A DNA stretch of 6,925 bases from Desulfonema limicola (GTDB taxonomy: Bacteria > Desulfobacterota > Desulfobacteria > Desulfobacterales > Desulfosalsimonadaceae), in assembly GCA_020722245.1 (NCBI GenBank), contig DYLE01000130.1, forward strand, positions 1 to 6,925. The letters are read 5' to 3'. Shown here piece after piece: positions 5,533-6,925 of this stretch. How positions within the stretch are numbered: the stretch's first letter is position 1; the number at the start of each line of letters is the position of its first letter. Made by a program: the position numbers and the translations under genes. The notes under the pieces were generated by a model. That model had not been told where the DNA came from. It saw only the letters and a list, made by a program, of their open reading frames with translations, and ran no database searches.

Positions 5533-6925
5533 ATGTCAAGCAGGTTTAAAGGGTATGCGGGAAAGATTCTGGATATCGATCTCACCACCGGAAAAAGCGG
5601 CGAGTATCCGATCTCCGATGCGGATCGGGAGCGGTTTCTGGGGGGCCGGTTTTTAAGCACCAAGATCCTCTGGGATTCGCTTTCACCCGGCGTGGATCCC
5701 CTGTCTCCCGACAACATCCTGGTGATCATGACCTCCCCGCTGACCGGCACCGGAGCACCGTCCACCAGCCGCTACGACGTCTCGGCCAAAAGCCCGCTCA
5801 CCGGAGGGATCGGGCACTCCAACAGCGGCGGAAGCTTCGGCATGATTTTGAAACACGCCGGATGGGACGGGATCGTGATCCGCGGAAAGGCGAAAAGCCC
5901 GGTCTATATCGACATCCACGAGGACGATATTCAGATCCAGCCTGCGGATCATCTCTGGGGAAAAAACACCGAAGAGACCCAGGCGGCGCTGGGTAAGGGC
6001 GGCAAGATGGTCATCGGCCCGGCCGGGGAAAACCTGGTCAAATACGCCGTGATCGTATCCGGGGAGCGGGTCCACGGCCGGACCGGCATGGGCGCGGTCA
6101 TGGGATCCAAAAACCTCAAGGCTGTGGTTGTAAACGGTGGAAAAAAGATCGAGATCGATCGCCCTGAAAAATTTAAGGCCGGGATCAAAAAATGGACCCA
6201 GCTGCTCAAGAACCATCCGGTCACCGGAGATATCGCACCGAAACTGGGCACCGCTGCGTTTCTTAGTATTTTAAATGAAAAAAACGCCTTGCCCACCCGG
6301 AATTTTTCGAAGGGTTCCTTTAAAGGGGCGGATAACATCAGCGGGGAAAGGCTGGCCAAGGACTATCTGAAAAAGAACTTCGGATGCCCTTCCTGCCCGA
6401 TCAAATGCGGCAGACTGGTAGAGCTGGATGGAAAGGAGATCAAGGGGCCGGAATACGAAATGCTGTGTTTGATGGGCTCAAACCTTGAGATTGATGATAT
6501 GGAGGCCCTTATCCGCTGGAACTATGAACTGGACCTGCTGGGCCTCGATACGATCAGCACCGGCAATGTGATCGGTTTTGCGGCGGAATTAAACTCCCGG
6601 GGGATATGGAAAAACGGCATCGCGTTCGGGAAAAAGGACAATATCTCCGAGCTGATCAGGCAGATCGCCTATCGCGAGGGGATCGGAAAGGATCTGGCCG
6701 AAGGGGTGCGGTTTTTATCTGAAAAATACGGCGGCAGGGAGTTTGCCGCCCATTCCAAGGGGCTTGAGATCGCGGGTTACTCCCCCAGGGCTGCAGTCGG
6801 GCACGCATTGGGGTATGCCACGGCCAACCGGGGGGCCTGTCATCTGGACGGGGGATATGTGGTCTACTTTGAGATCAGCGGCCCCGTGACCCTGGACCCC
6901 CATCATTACCGGTCCAAGCCGAGCT
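5533..6925 (+). CDS. Aldehyde:ferredoxin oxidoreductase family protein (tungsten-bispterin), 3' end cut by the window
   Basis: The frame is open from ATG 5533 to the window edge: 464 codons of a family whose members usually have about 600-650 residues. It begins with the family-typical GYAGKILDIDLTTGK (7-21). SPLTGTGAPSTSRYDV (68-83) and SPLTGGIGHSNSGG (87-100) form the pterin-binding N-terminal domain, followed by HGRTGMGAVMGSKNLKAV (181-198). C285-x2-C288-x3-C292 (FGCPSCPIKC) are three ligands of the 4Fe-4S cluster; the fourth, near the second pterin motif, lies beyond the edge. The first DXXGLD pterin motif is intact at 334-339 (DLLGLD). RGACHLDGGY is at 433-442. Members oxidise aldehydes to acids and reduce ferredoxin; the related BamB acts in benzoyl-CoA reduction, but none of its partner genes is seen here. 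GGGGGA (5521-5526) precedes the start, 39 bases after the hydratase gene. An aldehyde product from the upstream enzymes is the suggested substrate. Confidence 0.92.
   Translation, partial: MSSRFKGYAGKILDIDLTTGKSGEYPISDADRERFLGGRFLSTKILWDSLSPGVDPLSPDNILVIMTSPLTGTGAPSTSRYDVSAKSPLTGGIGHSNSGGSFGMILKHAGWDGIVIRGKAKSPVYIDIHEDDIQIQPADHLWGKNTEETQAALGKGGKMVIGPAGENLVKYAVIVSGERVHGRTGMGAVMGSKNLKAVVVNGGKKIEIDRPEKFKAGIKKWTQLLKNHPVTGDIAPKLGTAAFLSILNEKNALPTRNFSKGSFKGADNISGERLAKDYLKKNFGCPSCPIKCGRLVELDGKEIKGPEYEMLCLMGSNLEIDDMEALIRWNYELDLLGLDTISTGNVIGFAAELNSRGIWKNGIAFGKKDNISELIRQIAYREGIGKDLAEGVRFLSEKYGGREFAAHSKGLEIAGYSPRAAVGHALGYATANRGACHLDGGYVVYFEISGPVTLDPHHYRSKPS

Noticed and set aside
5533..6925. Assignment as BamB, the AOR-family subunit of class II benzoyl-CoA reductase
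   Set aside because: The motifs are shared by the whole AOR family and none of the BamC-I partner genes is in the window; the decisive C-terminal part lies outside.

Overview
The window carries seven genes, all on the + strand, closely spaced (6 to 39 bases apart) and each preceded by a purine-rich ribosome binding site, so it reads as one operon. The last gene runs off the right edge. The coding part is moderately GC-rich; the first ~130 bases are AT-rich and hold a palindromic repeat. The gene set (iron-sulfur flavoprotein-like reductase, thiolase-fold proteins with DUF35 partners, enoyl-CoA hydratase, tungsten aldehyde:ferredoxin oxidoreductase) suggests a strict anaerobe. By gene content and style I would guess a sulfate-reducing Desulfobacterota (Deltaproteobacteria) or relative. 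That is inference: there is no rRNA or other taxonomic marker here.

Layout: 1-131 leader with an inverted repeat (16-81) and a small dyad (93-110); 132-971 flavodoxin-fold FMN reductase with a four-Cys motif and an added C-terminal zinc-ribbon-like Cys set; 981-2126 and 2138-3331 two divergent thiolase-superfamily proteins; 3338-4189 an SCP2 domain fused to a DUF35 zinc-ribbon/OB-fold protein; 4201-4665 a stand-alone DUF35 protein; 4690-5493 enoyl-CoA hydratase/isomerase family protein; 5533-6925 N-terminal ~464 residues of an aldehyde ferredoxin oxidoreductase family protein.

How the genes may work together: the two thiolase-like proteins, by my reading, have lost the nucleophilic Cys, the His/Cys of the HDCF-type motif and the His of the GHP motif that thiolytic SCP2-type thiolases use. 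Thiolase-fold proteins without these residues that pair with DUF35 proteins are known as acyl-CoA aldolases (the Ltp2/ChsH2-DUF35 system of steroid side-chain degradation). A coherent though unproven route follows: the hydratase, which keeps both catalytic glutamates, makes a 3-hydroxyacyl-CoA; the thiolase-fold/DUF35 complex splits it by retro-aldol cleavage into an aldehyde (or ketone) and a shorter acyl-CoA; and the AOR oxidises the aldehyde to the acid with reduction of ferredoxin. The flavoprotein could move electrons in the same process. The substrate cannot be read from the sequence.
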